A stretch of 64,000 nucleotides of DNA, from NCBI GenBank assembly GCA_017630455.1, contig JAGBVG010000023.1, forward strand, positions 1 through 64,000, in the 5' to 3' direction. Source of the DNA: Alistipes sp. GTDB lineage: Bacteria; Bacteroidota; Bacteroidia; Bacteroidales; Rikenellaceae. This document shows, one piece after another, positions 27,944-36,952 of the stretch (position 1 is its first letter; every line of letters starts with the position of its first letter). The notes under the pieces are model-generated. The model saw only the letters and a program-made list of their open reading frames with translations, ran no database searches and was not told the DNA's origin. The position numbers were made by a program, and so were the translations under genes.

Positions 27944-29614
27944 ATGGCGCACACAATAGAGATTATGCTACTCAACAACTCATCGAGGATGGCTGTTGAG
28001 GCTGGCACCTCGCTTATGGAGGTGCTGCAGAGTGTTTTGCTTGAGCAGCCATATCCGTTCCTTGCTGCGAGGATCAACAATGTATACAAGGGCTTGGGCT
28101 ATCGCATATACAAGCCTCTGAGCGTGGAGTTTCTCGATATGCGTGATTATGAGGGTTATCGCGTCTATCAGCGCACCTTGTCGTTTGTTATGCAGTGCGC
28201 ATCCCGCGAGCTCTTTGTGGGTCGCGAGCTGCGTATCCGCCACTCGCTTGGCAATGGTCTCTATGCCGAATTTGACGACCGCGAGCCTCTTACCCACGAG
28301 GATGCCGTGCTCCTGAAGTTGCGTATGGAGGATATCGTATCGCGAAATATCCCCATCACCCGCAGCAAGCGTCTCTCGGAGGAGGTGGCGGCGGAGTATG
28401 ATAAGTATGGCTTCGATGACCGCATCGAGCTTCTCAACACACGCCCTTACCTCTATCGCACGGTAAATCACCTCGGCGATATGCCGGGTTATTTCTTCGG
28501 TGTGTTAGCTCCCTCGACAGGTTATGTCAAGCATTTCGACATTACGCCTTATGGCAATGGTTTCTATATTGCCATCCCTGCGCGCACAAATCCCGAGCAT
28601 CTCACCACGGCCATTCACCACGATAAGATGTTCGACATATTCTATGAGTATCAGCAGTGGATAGATATTATGGGTGTGCCAACGGTTGGCGATCTCAACC
28701 GTAGGGTTATGGAGGGCGATGCGTCGGAGCTTATTAAGATTGCCGAGGCGTTCCACGAACTCAAGATAGCACAGATTGCCCGCTCCATAGCTGCGGCAAA
28801 CCAGGAGCGCGGTGTGCGTATGGCTCTTATCTCTGGCCCATCGTCGAGTGGTAAGACCACATTCTCGAAGCGTCTGGGAGTGCAGCTCCGTGTCAGGGGA
28901 TACGACCCTGTGCTTATAGCTCTCGACGACTACTTCGTAGATCGCGATAAGACCCCGTTGGATGAAAGCGGTAAACCCGACTTCGAGGCGTTGGAGGCTA
29001 TCGACCTTGAGACTCTGAACGACCACCTGAGACGTCTTACGGCGGGTGAGAGTGTCGAGATTCCGCGTTACGACTTCATCACAGGTAAGCGTCAGTGGCA
29101 CGAGAAGCCTCTCAAGTTGAGCGATCGCTCGATACTCATCTTGGAGGGTATCCACGCCCTCAATCCGCGCCTCACGCCCGGAGTCCCCGATGGCAAGAAA
29201 TTTAAGATATATATATCGTGTTTCACATCGGTGGCTATGGATAACTTCTCGCGTATTCACACTACCGACAACCGCCTTTTGCGCCGCTCGATACGCGACA
29301 ATGCCACACGAGGACATAGTCTCCTTCGCACCTTTGGTATGTGGCCGTCGGTGCGCCGTGGCGAGGAGAGACACATCTTCCCATATCAGGAGAATGCCGA
29401 TGTGATGTTCAACTCGTCGCTCTTCTATGAGATCTCGGTGCTTAAGGCTATCGCCGAGCCGCTGCTTCGCGAGGTGCCAGATACCACCTCGGAGTACGCC
29501 GAGGCACGACGACTGCTCAAGTTCTTGGAGAACTTCGTGCCTATTGCGCCGGATGAGATTCCGCCTACCTCGCTGCTTAGGGAGTTCATCGGAGGTAGCT
29601 CATTCAAATACTAA
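27944..29614 (+). CDS. Nucleoside (uridine) kinase with TGS/ThrRS-like N-terminal domain
   Basis: A 556-residue protein. The ATG at 27944 (MAHTIEIMLLNNS) is chosen because upstream codons overlap the divergent promoter. Residues about 1-65 resemble a ubiquitin-like TGS domain and 65-260 the second additional domain of threonyl-tRNA synthetase. From about residue 290 there is a phosphoribulokinase/uridine kinase domain: Walker A GPSSSGKTTFSKR, LDDYFVDRDKTP, YDFITGKRQW, LEGIHALNP. It should phosphorylate a nucleoside with a nucleotide donor. This architecture is known in Bacteroidota and Firmicutes uridine-kinase-like proteins. Divergent placement opposite a 5'-nucleotidase fits a salvage role. 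It is followed after 75 bp by gcvP. Confidence 0.88.
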   Translation: MAHTIEIMLLNNSSRMAVEAGTSLMEVLQSVLLEQPYPFLAARINNVYKGLGYRIYKPLSVEFLDMRDYEGYRVYQRTLSFVMQCASRELFVGRELRIRHSLGNGLYAEFDDREPLTHEDAVLLKLRMEDIVSRNIPITRSKRLSEEVAAEYDKYGFDDRIELLNTRPYLYRTVNHLGDMPGYFFGVLAPSTGYVKHFDITPYGNGFYIAIPARTNPEHLTTAIHHDKMFDIFYEYQQWIDIMGVPTVGDLNRRVMEGDASELIKIAEAFHELKIAQIARSIAAANQERGVRMALISGPSSSGKTTFSKRLGVQLRVRGYDPVLIALDDYFVDRDKTPLDESGKPDFEALEAIDLETLNDHLRRLTAGESVEIPRYDFITGKRQWHEKPLKLSDRSILILEGIHALNPRLTPGVPDGKKFKIYISCFTSVAMDNFSRIHTTDNRLLRRSIRDNATRGHSLLRTFGMWPSVRRGEERHIFPYQENADVMFNSSLFYEISVLKAIAEPLLREVPDTTSEYAEARRLLKFLENFVPIAPDEIPPTSLLREFIGGSSFKY

Positions 29615-29689
29615 ACAGATAGCAAGGAGAGTTATTATATAACTGAAAATTTAAACTAAAACTAATACTAAATAAAACCTATTAATCAA

Positions 29690-32530
29690 ATGAAAATCTT
29701 TGACAGCTTTGTAGACCGTCACACAGGTCTTAACTCTAAGGAGGATTTGCAGCAGATGCTCGCCACAATCGGTGTGGAGTCTGTTGAGGAGCTTTTGCAG
29801 CAGGTTATCCCACAGAATATTCGTCTTAAGAAGGATCTTGACCTTCCAGAGGCTATGAGCGAGTATGAGTATGCCGCTCACATCTCGGCTCTTGCAGCTA
29901 AGAACCGCACCTTCCGCTCGTTCATTGGTATGGGTTACTATCCTAACGTAGTACCTGCGGTTGTGTCGCGTAACGTATTTGAGAACCCAGCGTGGTATAC
30001 ATCATACACCCCATATCAGGCTGAGATCTCGCAGGGTCGTTTGGAGGCGCTACTTAACTACCAGACAGCAATCCTTTCGCTCACAGGTATGGAGGTTGCC
30101 AACTGCTCGCTCCTCGATGAGGCTACAGCTACTGCCGAGGCTATGCTTATGATGTTTGCATTGCGCTCTCGCGAGGCTGTGAAGCAGGGTCGTAACCAGC
30201 TCTTCGTAGATGAAAACATCTTCCCACAGACTTTCGACGTGCTTATCACACGCTCTGAGCCATTCGGCATCGAGATCATCCGCGACGACTTCTCTACATA
30301 CGAGTTCTCAGGCAAGGAGTTTGGTGCTATCCTCCAGTTCCCAGCAGCCAATGGCGAGGTTCGCGACTATGCAGCCTTCGCAGCTAAGGCTAAGGAGAAT
30401 GGTGTGTTGGTAACTGCCGTTGCCGACTTGCTCTCTTTGGCTCTCTTCAAGTCACCAGCAGAGTGGGGTGCAGATATCGCTGTAGGTACTACACAGCGCT
30501 TGGGTTGCCCTATGGGCTTCGGTGGTCCATCGGCTGGTTATATGGCTACTCGCGATGCCTACAAGCGTAATATGCCAGGCCGTATCATCGGCGTATCGGT
30601 AGACCGCTTGGGCAATAAGGCACTTCGTATGTCGCTCCAGATGCGTGAGCAGCATATCAAGCGTGAGCGTGCTACATCGAACATCTGTACTGCGCAGGCG
30701 TTGATGGCTTCGATGGTAGGTTTCTACTGTATATATAATGGTAAGGAGGGTCTCCAGCGTGCCGCAATGGTGGCACATAGCGCAGCCGTAACCGTTAAGG
30801 AGGCTTTGGAGACTATGGGTTACAAGGTTCGCACACAGGCTCTCTTCGATACTCTTGAGGTTGAAGCCGAGGCATCAGTAATCCAGGATATCGCCCTTGC
30901 GCGCGAGATAAATTTGTACTACCCAACAGACGACACTGTGCGTATGTCGTTCGACGAGGTTACTACCGACCAGGAGCTTCAGGATATCGTTGAGATCTTC
31001 GCCGAGGCACGTGGCAAGAAGGCTAAGGCTGTGAAGCGTGTTGAGGCTGCGGCTATCGCTGCGGAGGTGAAGCGTGAGAGCGACTTCTTCACAGAGTCTA
31101 TCTTCAACTCATACCACACCGAGACTGAAATGATGCGTTATATCAAGCGCCTCGAGTTGCGCGATATCTCGCTTATGAACTCTATGATCTCGCTCGGCTC
31201 TTGTACTATGAAGCTCAACGCCGCACAGCTTATGCAGCCACTCTCGCTCGCAGGCTTCCAGAACGTACACCCTCTTGCTCCAGAGGATCAGACCGAGGGT
31301 TACCGAGAGCTTATCGCAAACCTCGAGAGCTACCTCGCTACCATCACAGGCTTCGCAGGATGTACCTTGCAGCCAAACTCTGGTGCTGCGGGTGAGTATG
31401 CAGGTTTGATGATGATCCGCGCATATCACCAGAGCCGTGGTCAGGGCTATCGTAACGTAATCCTCATTCCATCTTCGGCACACGGTACAAACCCAGCATC
31501 TGCAGCTATGGCGGGTATGAAGATTGTTACCGTGGCGTGCGACCAGAATGGTAATATCGATGTTGACGACCTTAAGAAGAAGGCAGAGGAGTACTCTTCA
31601 GAGTTGTGTGGTTTGATGGTTACCTACCCATCTACTCACGGTGTCTTCGAGAGCCGCATCCGCGATATCGTAGATGCTATCCACGATGCTGGCGGTCAGG
31701 TATATATGGATGGTGCGAATATGAACGCACAGGTGGGCCTCACAAACCCAGGTTATATCGGTGCGGACGTTTGTCACCTCAATCTCCACAAGACCTTTGC
31801 AATGCCTCACGGCGGTGGAGGTCCTGGTGTAGGTCCTGTATGCGTTGCTGAGCACCTCGTTAAGTTCTTGCCTACCCACTCGTTGATGGAGACTGGTGGC
31901 GAGGAGGGTATCACAGCTGTGGCATCTTCACCTTGGGGCTCTGCGATGTTGTTGCCTATCACCTATGGCTACATCCGTATGCTCGGCTTCGAGGGCTTGC
32001 GTCGCTCTACAGAGATGGCTATCGTGAATGCTAACTATATGTCTTCGGCATTGAAGGATGAGTATAAGACCTTCTACTCTGGTGAGACTGGTCGCGTAGG
32101 TCACGAGATGATCCTCGACCTCACTCGCTTCAAGCACGACTACAACATCGACTGTGGCGATATTGCTCACCGCCTTATGGATTATGGCTACCACGCTCCT
32201 ACACTCTCATTCCCTGTTCACGAGACCTTGATGGTTGAGCCTACAGAGTCGGAGTCTAAGGCTGAGATGGACCGCTTCATCGAGTCACTCATCCAGATCA
32301 AGCGCGAGTGCGAGGCTGCAGTAGCGTCAGGTAATACTGATAATGTTGTTGTCAACGCTCCACACACCGCTAAGGAGTTGGCTGGCGAGTGGTTACACCC
32401 ATACTCTCGCGAGGAGGCAGCGTTCCCACTTGCTTGGGTTGGTGAGGGTAAGTTCTTCCCATACGTAACCAAGATCGACAACGGCTATGGCGACCGTAAC
32501 CTTGTATGCCGCTGTATGGATTGGCAGTAA
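29690..32530 (+). CDS. gcvP: Glycine dehydrogenase (decarboxylating), P protein of the glycine cleavage system
   Basis: A 946-residue single-chain P protein (both halves fused, as in E. coli). It decarboxylates glycine and passes the aminomethyl group to lipoyl-GcvH. The PLP-lysine motif is in HLNLHKTFAMPHGGGGPG near residue 700, with the glycine-rich loop after it. The two half-domains can be told by MGYYPNVVPAVVSRN near the N-terminus and SLGSCTMKLNAAQLM near residue 505. No glycine riboswitch was recognised in the 75-bp leader, which is AT-rich. gcvT lies 12.5 kb away in the same orientation; gcvH and lpd are not in the window. A 38-bp palindrome ends the transcript. Confidence 0.97.
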   Translation: MKIFDSFVDRHTGLNSKEDLQQMLATIGVESVEELLQQVIPQNIRLKKDLDLPEAMSEYEYAAHISALAAKNRTFRSFIGMGYYPNVVPAVVSRNVFENPAWYTSYTPYQAEISQGRLEALLNYQTAILSLTGMEVANCSLLDEATATAEAMLMMFALRSREAVKQGRNQLFVDENIFPQTFDVLITRSEPFGIEIIRDDFSTYEFSGKEFGAILQFPAANGEVRDYAAFAAKAKENGVLVTAVADLLSLALFKSPAEWGADIAVGTTQRLGCPMGFGGPSAGYMATRDAYKRNMPGRIIGVSVDRLGNKALRMSLQMREQHIKRERATSNICTAQALMASMVGFYCIYNGKEGLQRAAMVAHSAAVTVKEALETMGYKVRTQALFDTLEVEAEASVIQDIALAREINLYYPTDDTVRMSFDEVTTDQELQDIVEIFAEARGKKAKAVKRVEAAAIAAEVKRESDFFTESIFNSYHTETEMMRYIKRLELRDISLMNSMISLGSCTMKLNAAQLMQPLSLAGFQNVHPLAPEDQTEGYRELIANLESYLATITGFAGCTLQPNSGAAGEYAGLMMIRAYHQSRGQGYRNVILIPSSAHGTNPASAAMAGMKIVTVACDQNGNIDVDDLKKKAEEYSSELCGLMVTYPSTHGVFESRIRDIVDAIHDAGGQVYMDGANMNAQVGLTNPGYIGADVCHLNLHKTFAMPHGGGGPGVGPVCVAEHLVKFLPTHSLMETGGEEGITAVASSPWGSAMLLPITYGYIRMLGFEGLRRSTEMAIVNANYMSSALKDEYKTFYSGETGRVGHEMILDLTRFKHDYNIDCGDIAHRLMDYGYHAPTLSFPVHETLMVEPTESESKAEMDRFIESLIQIKRECEAAVASGNTDNVVVNAPHTAKELAGEWLHPYSREEAAFPLAWVGEGKFFPYVTKIDNGYGDRNLVCRCMDWQ

Positions 32531-32562
32531 TATTCGGATAGCTACACACTCGTAGCATTAAC

Positions 32563-32600
32563 AATATAGCCTGTTCAACGATCGTTGAACAGGCTATATT
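32563..32600. terminator. 38-bp perfect palindrome, bidirectional terminator of gcvP and the acyl-CoA ligase gene
   Basis: AATATAGCCTGTTCAACGA (32563-32581) is followed directly by its exact reverse complement (32582-32600). It lies between the two convergent stop codons. Confidence 0.8.
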
Positions 32601-32627
32601 TATTAGCATTTACCTTGTACGTGGCGA

Positions 32628-34541
32628 CTATCCTAACAACTGCTTCAAAGCCTCTATGTTTCGAGCATTATCAATAGCCTTGCCCTCTGGGGTGTAGGCG
32701 TTGGCTATGGCCTCGGCAAAGTGCTTCTCAACCTTGTTGCGCACAACCTTCATAGTGCTGTTCACAAGACCATTCTGCTCGGTAAATGGCTCGTCGGCAA
32801 GTGCTACGACCGCTGGCACCCATCTGTCGGGGAACTCATCGGCATAAGCGCCACCACGGCGATACTTAGCAACCTCCTCGCCGATAATCTGCGCAGCACG
32901 TGCGTAACGCGCATCACCCTGTACACCCTCCTCATCGAGCTTACGGTTAAGAGCCTCCTTAGAGCCCACAGCAAGGGCAATGGTATATGGCGACTGGTTG
33001 TTGTAGACGATAACCTGGTCGATGTATGGCGACTTATCAACGATAGCCTCCTCCATACCCTCAGGGCTATACTTCTCGCCATCCGACGAGATAAGTAGGC
33101 TCTTGAAGCGGCCCAAGACGTAGAGGAAGTTATCCTCGCCCATATATCCCATATCGCCCGTATGCAACCAGCCATCGCGTACGGTATCTGCCGTTGATTC
33201 AGGGTTTTTCCAATATCCCGCCATTACGTTCTCGCCCTTGATGACAATCTCACCCTTCTCACCCACAGGCAGCTCGCGACCCTCGTCGTCCAAGATCTTA
33301 ATCTCGAGAGGCTGCACCAAACGACCCGACGAGCCGAAACGGTGGTTGCCCTTGGTTGGCGCATTAGTAGAGATTACAGGCGTAGCCTCCGAGAGACCAT
33401 AGCCCTGGAACATAGGGATGCCAATGGCGTAGAAGAAACGCTGCAACTCGCTATCGAGTAGCGCGCCACCGCCGATGAAGAACTGCAACTCGCCGCCAAA
33501 TGCCTCACGCACCTTGGAGTAGAGAATCTTGTCGAAAAGCATTACCGCAGGCTTCAGCAGTGCGCGCCAGCCGCGACCCTTGGTATATCCATCTGCCTGG
33601 TAGGCATACGAGGTCTTGAGTGCGAGATTGAAGAGACGCTCTGTGGTCTTGCCCTTCTTGCGGATTGAGGTCTCGATGTTCTTGCGGAAGTTCTTGGCAA
33701 GTGCAGGAACTGAGAGCAGGAAGTGCGGACGTACCTCCTTAATGTTGAGAGGTATGTTTTTGAGGGTCTCCATAGGTGTACGTCCCACCTCTGTAGTAGC
33801 CACCGAAGCACCGCAGGCAATCATAATGTAGAATCCCACGACGTGGGCGAAGCAGTGGTCGAGAGGCAGGATGATAAGCGTGCGCCACTCCGATGGTATA
33901 GATACCACCGACAGCGACTGCTCTACGTTGGCAGTGTAGTTGCGGTGTGTGAGCACCACGCCCTTAGGGTCGGCTGTAGTACCCGAGGTGTAGGTGATGG
34001 TGGCTATGTCGTCATTCTGCAAACTCTTGCCAATGGCCATAAATGCCTCGCGGTTTGCTGCGAAGTATGCCTCGCCACGTCTCTCCAACTCCTCGAGCGA
34101 AATCTCACCCTCGCGGAGTCCACCCTCGGCCTCACCCCATACCACGATATACTTCACCTCGGGAAGATCCTCTATTATGTTACGAATCTTGTGAAGCTGG
34201 TGGTGCGACACGAATACCAACTTGGCATCGGAGTGCTTCAGGCGGAAGGTCAGGTCGTTGGCCTCCTCCAACTTAATAGATAGTGGCACGCTGATTGCAC
34301 CAGCATAGAGAAGTCCCAACTCCGAGATAATCCAGTTGTTGCAACCCTCGGCAAGAATCGAGACACGGTCGCCACGCTCGATGCCGAGTGCAGCAAGTCC
34401 CGCACCGATGTTCAGCGCGCGGCGTTTTGTCTCGTTATATGAGGTTGGCTCAAACTTGCCATTGTGCTTCTCGAGGAGAAACTCCTTAGTGCCATATTTA
34501 GCAACCGACTCTTCGAAGAGGTCGATAATTGTACGTTTCAT
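32628..34541 (-). CDS. Long-chain fatty acid-CoA ligase (AMP-forming)
   Basis: A 637-residue ANL-superfamily enzyme that activates fatty acids as acyl-AMP then acyl-CoA. Motifs: P-loop-like YTSGTTADPKGVVLTHRN, the GYGLSEATPVIS core, the TGDMG aspartate motif, and the hinge GRFKSLLISSDGEKYSP with the C-terminal domain catalytic region. It belongs to the FadD15-like group of long ligases common in Bacteroidota. A canonical promoter (TTG-N19-TACCTTTG) lies immediately upstream. It might supply acyl groups to lipid synthesis, possibly including the alpha-oxoamine synthase 2.4 kb away, but that is speculation. Confidence 0.93.
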   Translation of the reverse strand: MKRTIIDLFEESVAKYGTKEFLLEKHNGKFEPTSYNETKRRALNIGAGLAALGIERGDRVSILAEGCNNWIISELGLLYAGAISVPLSIKLEEANDLTFRLKHSDAKLVFVSHHQLHKIRNIIEDLPEVKYIVVWGEAEGGLREGEISLEELERRGEAYFAANREAFMAIGKSLQNDDIATITYTSGTTADPKGVVLTHRNYTANVEQSLSVVSIPSEWRTLIILPLDHCFAHVVGFYIMIACGASVATTEVGRTPMETLKNIPLNIKEVRPHFLLSVPALAKNFRKNIETSIRKKGKTTERLFNLALKTSYAYQADGYTKGRGWRALLKPAVMLFDKILYSKVREAFGGELQFFIGGGALLDSELQRFFYAIGIPMFQGYGLSEATPVISTNAPTKGNHRFGSSGRLVQPLEIKILDDEGRELPVGEKGEIVIKGENVMAGYWKNPESTADTVRDGWLHTGDMGYMGEDNFLYVLGRFKSLLISSDGEKYSPEGMEEAIVDKSPYIDQVIVYNNQSPYTIALAVGSKEALNRKLDEEGVQGDARYARAAQIIGEEVAKYRRGGAYADEFPDRWVPAVVALADEPFTEQNGLVNSTMKVVRNKVEKHFAEAIANAYTPEGKAIDNARNIEALKQLLG

Positions 34542-34568
34542 AATCAGTTATATTTGATTTTTAATCTA

Positions 34569-34598
34569 CAAAGGTATAAAATAGTATTGATATTCCAA
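34569..34598 (-). promoter_or_regulatory. Promoter of the acyl-CoA ligase gene
   Basis: On the minus strand TTG (34598-34596), 19 bp, TACCTTTG (34576-34569). Confidence 0.72.
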
Positions 34599-34651
34599 CA
34601 CTTTGGCTGTCGCAATTTGTGGTTGCAACTCTTGTTATGGCAAACTCTTGT

Positions 34652-36736
34652 CTATTTCACCACGATTTCGTCGATGAAGAGGAAGCCGCTGAACTTGCTG
34701 CGGTGAGCCTTGTAGCGGATATATCGTGCCTTAGCACTGCCCTCCCAGCCGAAGCTCTTGAACGATGGCACATCCTCCACAACCACCTCGTGTTCGATGT
34801 CGGCAATCTTGGTGTAGTGCTCGCCATCCTCCGAGATGGCAATCTCCACCAAGCAAGGCATAAAGACTCCAGGACCGCAATACTGCATAAAGTCGGCAGA
34901 TATGGAGCTTATCTCCGTCACCTCGCCCAAATCTATCGTTGCATCCACGCCACCGCGACCCAAGAAGCCCTGCCAGCGACCATCGGCGTATGTCCACGTG
35001 CCACGCAGACCATCCGTAAGCGTAGCATCGCCCGCCGCACCATACTGTGGTGCGTAGTAGCGCGATGGGAGGTTGTATGTAACAGCCTTGCCACGTGCAA
35101 GATGCTTTATTGGTTGAAGTGACTCTGGTCGCTCGCCAATCTCGTTCTTAAGGTCGAAGGGGTGGTAGCCCTCCGCCATCATACGCTCCACGATAGCCGT
35201 AGCGCGCGAGCGGAAGTCTGCATACTCCTTGTTATCAGGCTCGGACCATCCCACCTCGGCGATGGCAATGGCGCGTGGCCAGAGCATCATCTCGTAGTGC
35301 TCGTCGGTAGGTATAAACTCCGCCCATAGGTTGCCCTGAACACCGAGGATATATTGCGCTACCTCCTCGGGCATCTCCTTAGGCGTAGGGTCGTAGGAGT
35401 ATACCTTCTCGAGTGGGAGATATCCGCCAATAGCCTCGGGCTGCGTAGGTGGTGCATCCTGCGGAGCGTCGATGTAGCAGTAGGCGTGGGGTGACATAAC
35501 AACCTTATGTCCTGCAGCCGCTGCCGCGCGACCTCCCTCCTCACCTCGCCACGACATCACCGTAGCGTTAGGGGCAAGGCCGCCCTCGAGAATCTCATCC
35601 CAGCCGATAATCTGGCGACCACGCGCGTTGAGGTACTCCTCGATGCGGTGTATCATATAGCTCTGCAACTCATCGACACTCTCGAGACCCTCCTCGCGCA
35701 TACGGCGCTGGCAATCCTCGCACTCTGTCCAACTATTCTTCGTAGCCTCGTCGCCACCAATGTGGATATACTCCGATGGGAAAATCTCGATAATCTCGTC
35801 GAGGATAGCTTGCATCATCTCGAATGTAGCCTCCTTACCGATACATAGATCCTCCTGCTGCTCAGGCTTATGTGAGCAGGCCAATTCGGGGTATGCCGCT
35901 ACGACCTCGGCAGAGTGTCCCGGCATCTCAATTTCGGGGATTATGGTGATGTAGCGCTCTTCGGCGTAGCGCACTAACTCCTTAGCATCCTCCTTTGTGA
36001 GATAGCCGCCGTATGCGCCCTCTGAGCCCATCTCAGCATAGTCGCGCTTGTCCCTCGACCACCACTCCTTCCACGTAGCGCCCTTGCGCCACGCAGCAAA
36101 CTCCGTGAGGCGTGGGTATGACTCCACCTCTATGCGCCATCCCGCAGCATCGGTGAAGTGCAGGTGCAGGCGGTTCATCTTCAGGCGTGCCATCATATCT
36201 ATCTGTCGCTTAAGGAACTCCACAGAGCGGAAGTGGCGCGAGATGTCTATGAGTATACCGCGGTAGTCGAAACGTGGGTAGTCGACAATAGCTCCTGTTA
36301 GCCATTCGCCGCTCTCTACCAATTGGCGTATGGTCTGCAGGGCGTAGAAAGCTCCTGCCGATGTCTTGGCAGTGATGAGTACGCAATCCTCCGCTGTGAC
36401 AATCGCATAACCCTCGTCGAAGGACATACTCTCGGGGTTTAGGTAGATTCGGATATCGCCACTCTTTGCAGGGCGTTTAGTGCGTTTTACGTTAAGACCC
36501 GCAGTCCTTACCGCAGCCTCAAGGCGCTCAGCGTCAACGCTATTGCCGCCCTCGATATATAGTTTTGTAAGTTGCGAGTAGTCGAAAGGCGTCGCTGGGG
36601 TGCAACACTCGTCGTTGCACGTGCCACCGTGAAAGCGCACAGGCGCAGGAGTAATGTTGTCAATCTGTGCGCTCACCTTGCCGATGCCTACGACCATAGC
36701 GAGTGCCATTATCAATAAAAATTTCGTGGTTCTCAT
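34652..36736 (-). CDS. GH20 beta-N-acetylhexosaminidase, secreted
   Basis: A 694-residue exported glycosidase with a signal peptide ending VSA-Q (residues 1-23). Order: GH20b N-terminal domain (to about 145), GH20 TIM barrel with RGILIDISRHF and the catalytic Asp-Glu pair in HIGGDEATKNSW near residue 325, and a C-terminal discoidin (F5/8 type C) domain (about 555-694). It removes terminal GlcNAc or GalNAc from glycans by substrate-assisted catalysis, here probably mucin or host N-glycans (inference). CNDECC near residue 40 is an unusual cysteine cluster. It is monocistronic; no SusCD pair is adjacent. Confidence 0.95.
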   Translation of the reverse strand: MRTTKFLLIMALAMVVGIGKVSAQIDNITPAPVRFHGGTCNDECCTPATPFDYSQLTKLYIEGGNSVDAERLEAAVRTAGLNVKRTKRPAKSGDIRIYLNPESMSFDEGYAIVTAEDCVLITAKTSAGAFYALQTIRQLVESGEWLTGAIVDYPRFDYRGILIDISRHFRSVEFLKRQIDMMARLKMNRLHLHFTDAAGWRIEVESYPRLTEFAAWRKGATWKEWWSRDKRDYAEMGSEGAYGGYLTKEDAKELVRYAEERYITIIPEIEMPGHSAEVVAAYPELACSHKPEQQEDLCIGKEATFEMMQAILDEIIEIFPSEYIHIGGDEATKNSWTECEDCQRRMREEGLESVDELQSYMIHRIEEYLNARGRQIIGWDEILEGGLAPNATVMSWRGEEGGRAAAAAGHKVVMSPHAYCYIDAPQDAPPTQPEAIGGYLPLEKVYSYDPTPKEMPEEVAQYILGVQGNLWAEFIPTDEHYEMMLWPRAIAIAEVGWSEPDNKEYADFRSRATAIVERMMAEGYHPFDLKNEIGERPESLQPIKHLARGKAVTYNLPSRYYAPQYGAAGDATLTDGLRGTWTYADGRWQGFLGRGGVDATIDLGEVTEISSISADFMQYCGPGVFMPCLVEIAISEDGEHYTKIADIEHEVVVEDVPSFKSFGWEGSAKARYIRYKAHRSKFSGFLFIDEIVVK

Positions 36737-36754
36737 AATCGTACATAGTTTCTA

Positions 36755-36762
36755 CAAAGATA
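36755..36762 (-). promoter_or_regulatory. -7 box of the hexosaminidase gene
   Basis: TATCTTTG on the minus strand, 19 bases before the start codon. A -33 box is not evident. Confidence 0.5.
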
Positions 36763-36890
36763 GTAAATATTGCCAAATATCGAAAACATAGCGCCGATTT
36801 ATTACTCGCGGGCATAAGTATTTTTACCTATTTTTATGACGAATATCGTTCTTTTGTGCCTGCTCCCAGAGTGACGACACGAAAAAATAC

Positions 36891-36898
36891 TACCTTTG
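36891..36898 (+). promoter_or_regulatory. -7 box of the alpha-oxoamine synthase gene
   Basis: TACCTTTG, about 55 bp before the ATG; no TTG at the expected distance. Confidence 0.5.
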
Positions 36899-36952
36899 CG
36901 ATGGTTAAGTGTGAAAACGCAAATAGAGAATTTATTTAATAAACGGTAGAAT

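Noticed and set aside
29615..29689. Glycine riboswitch before gcvP
   Set aside because: The 75-bp leader is AT-rich with no paired aptamer-like stems.
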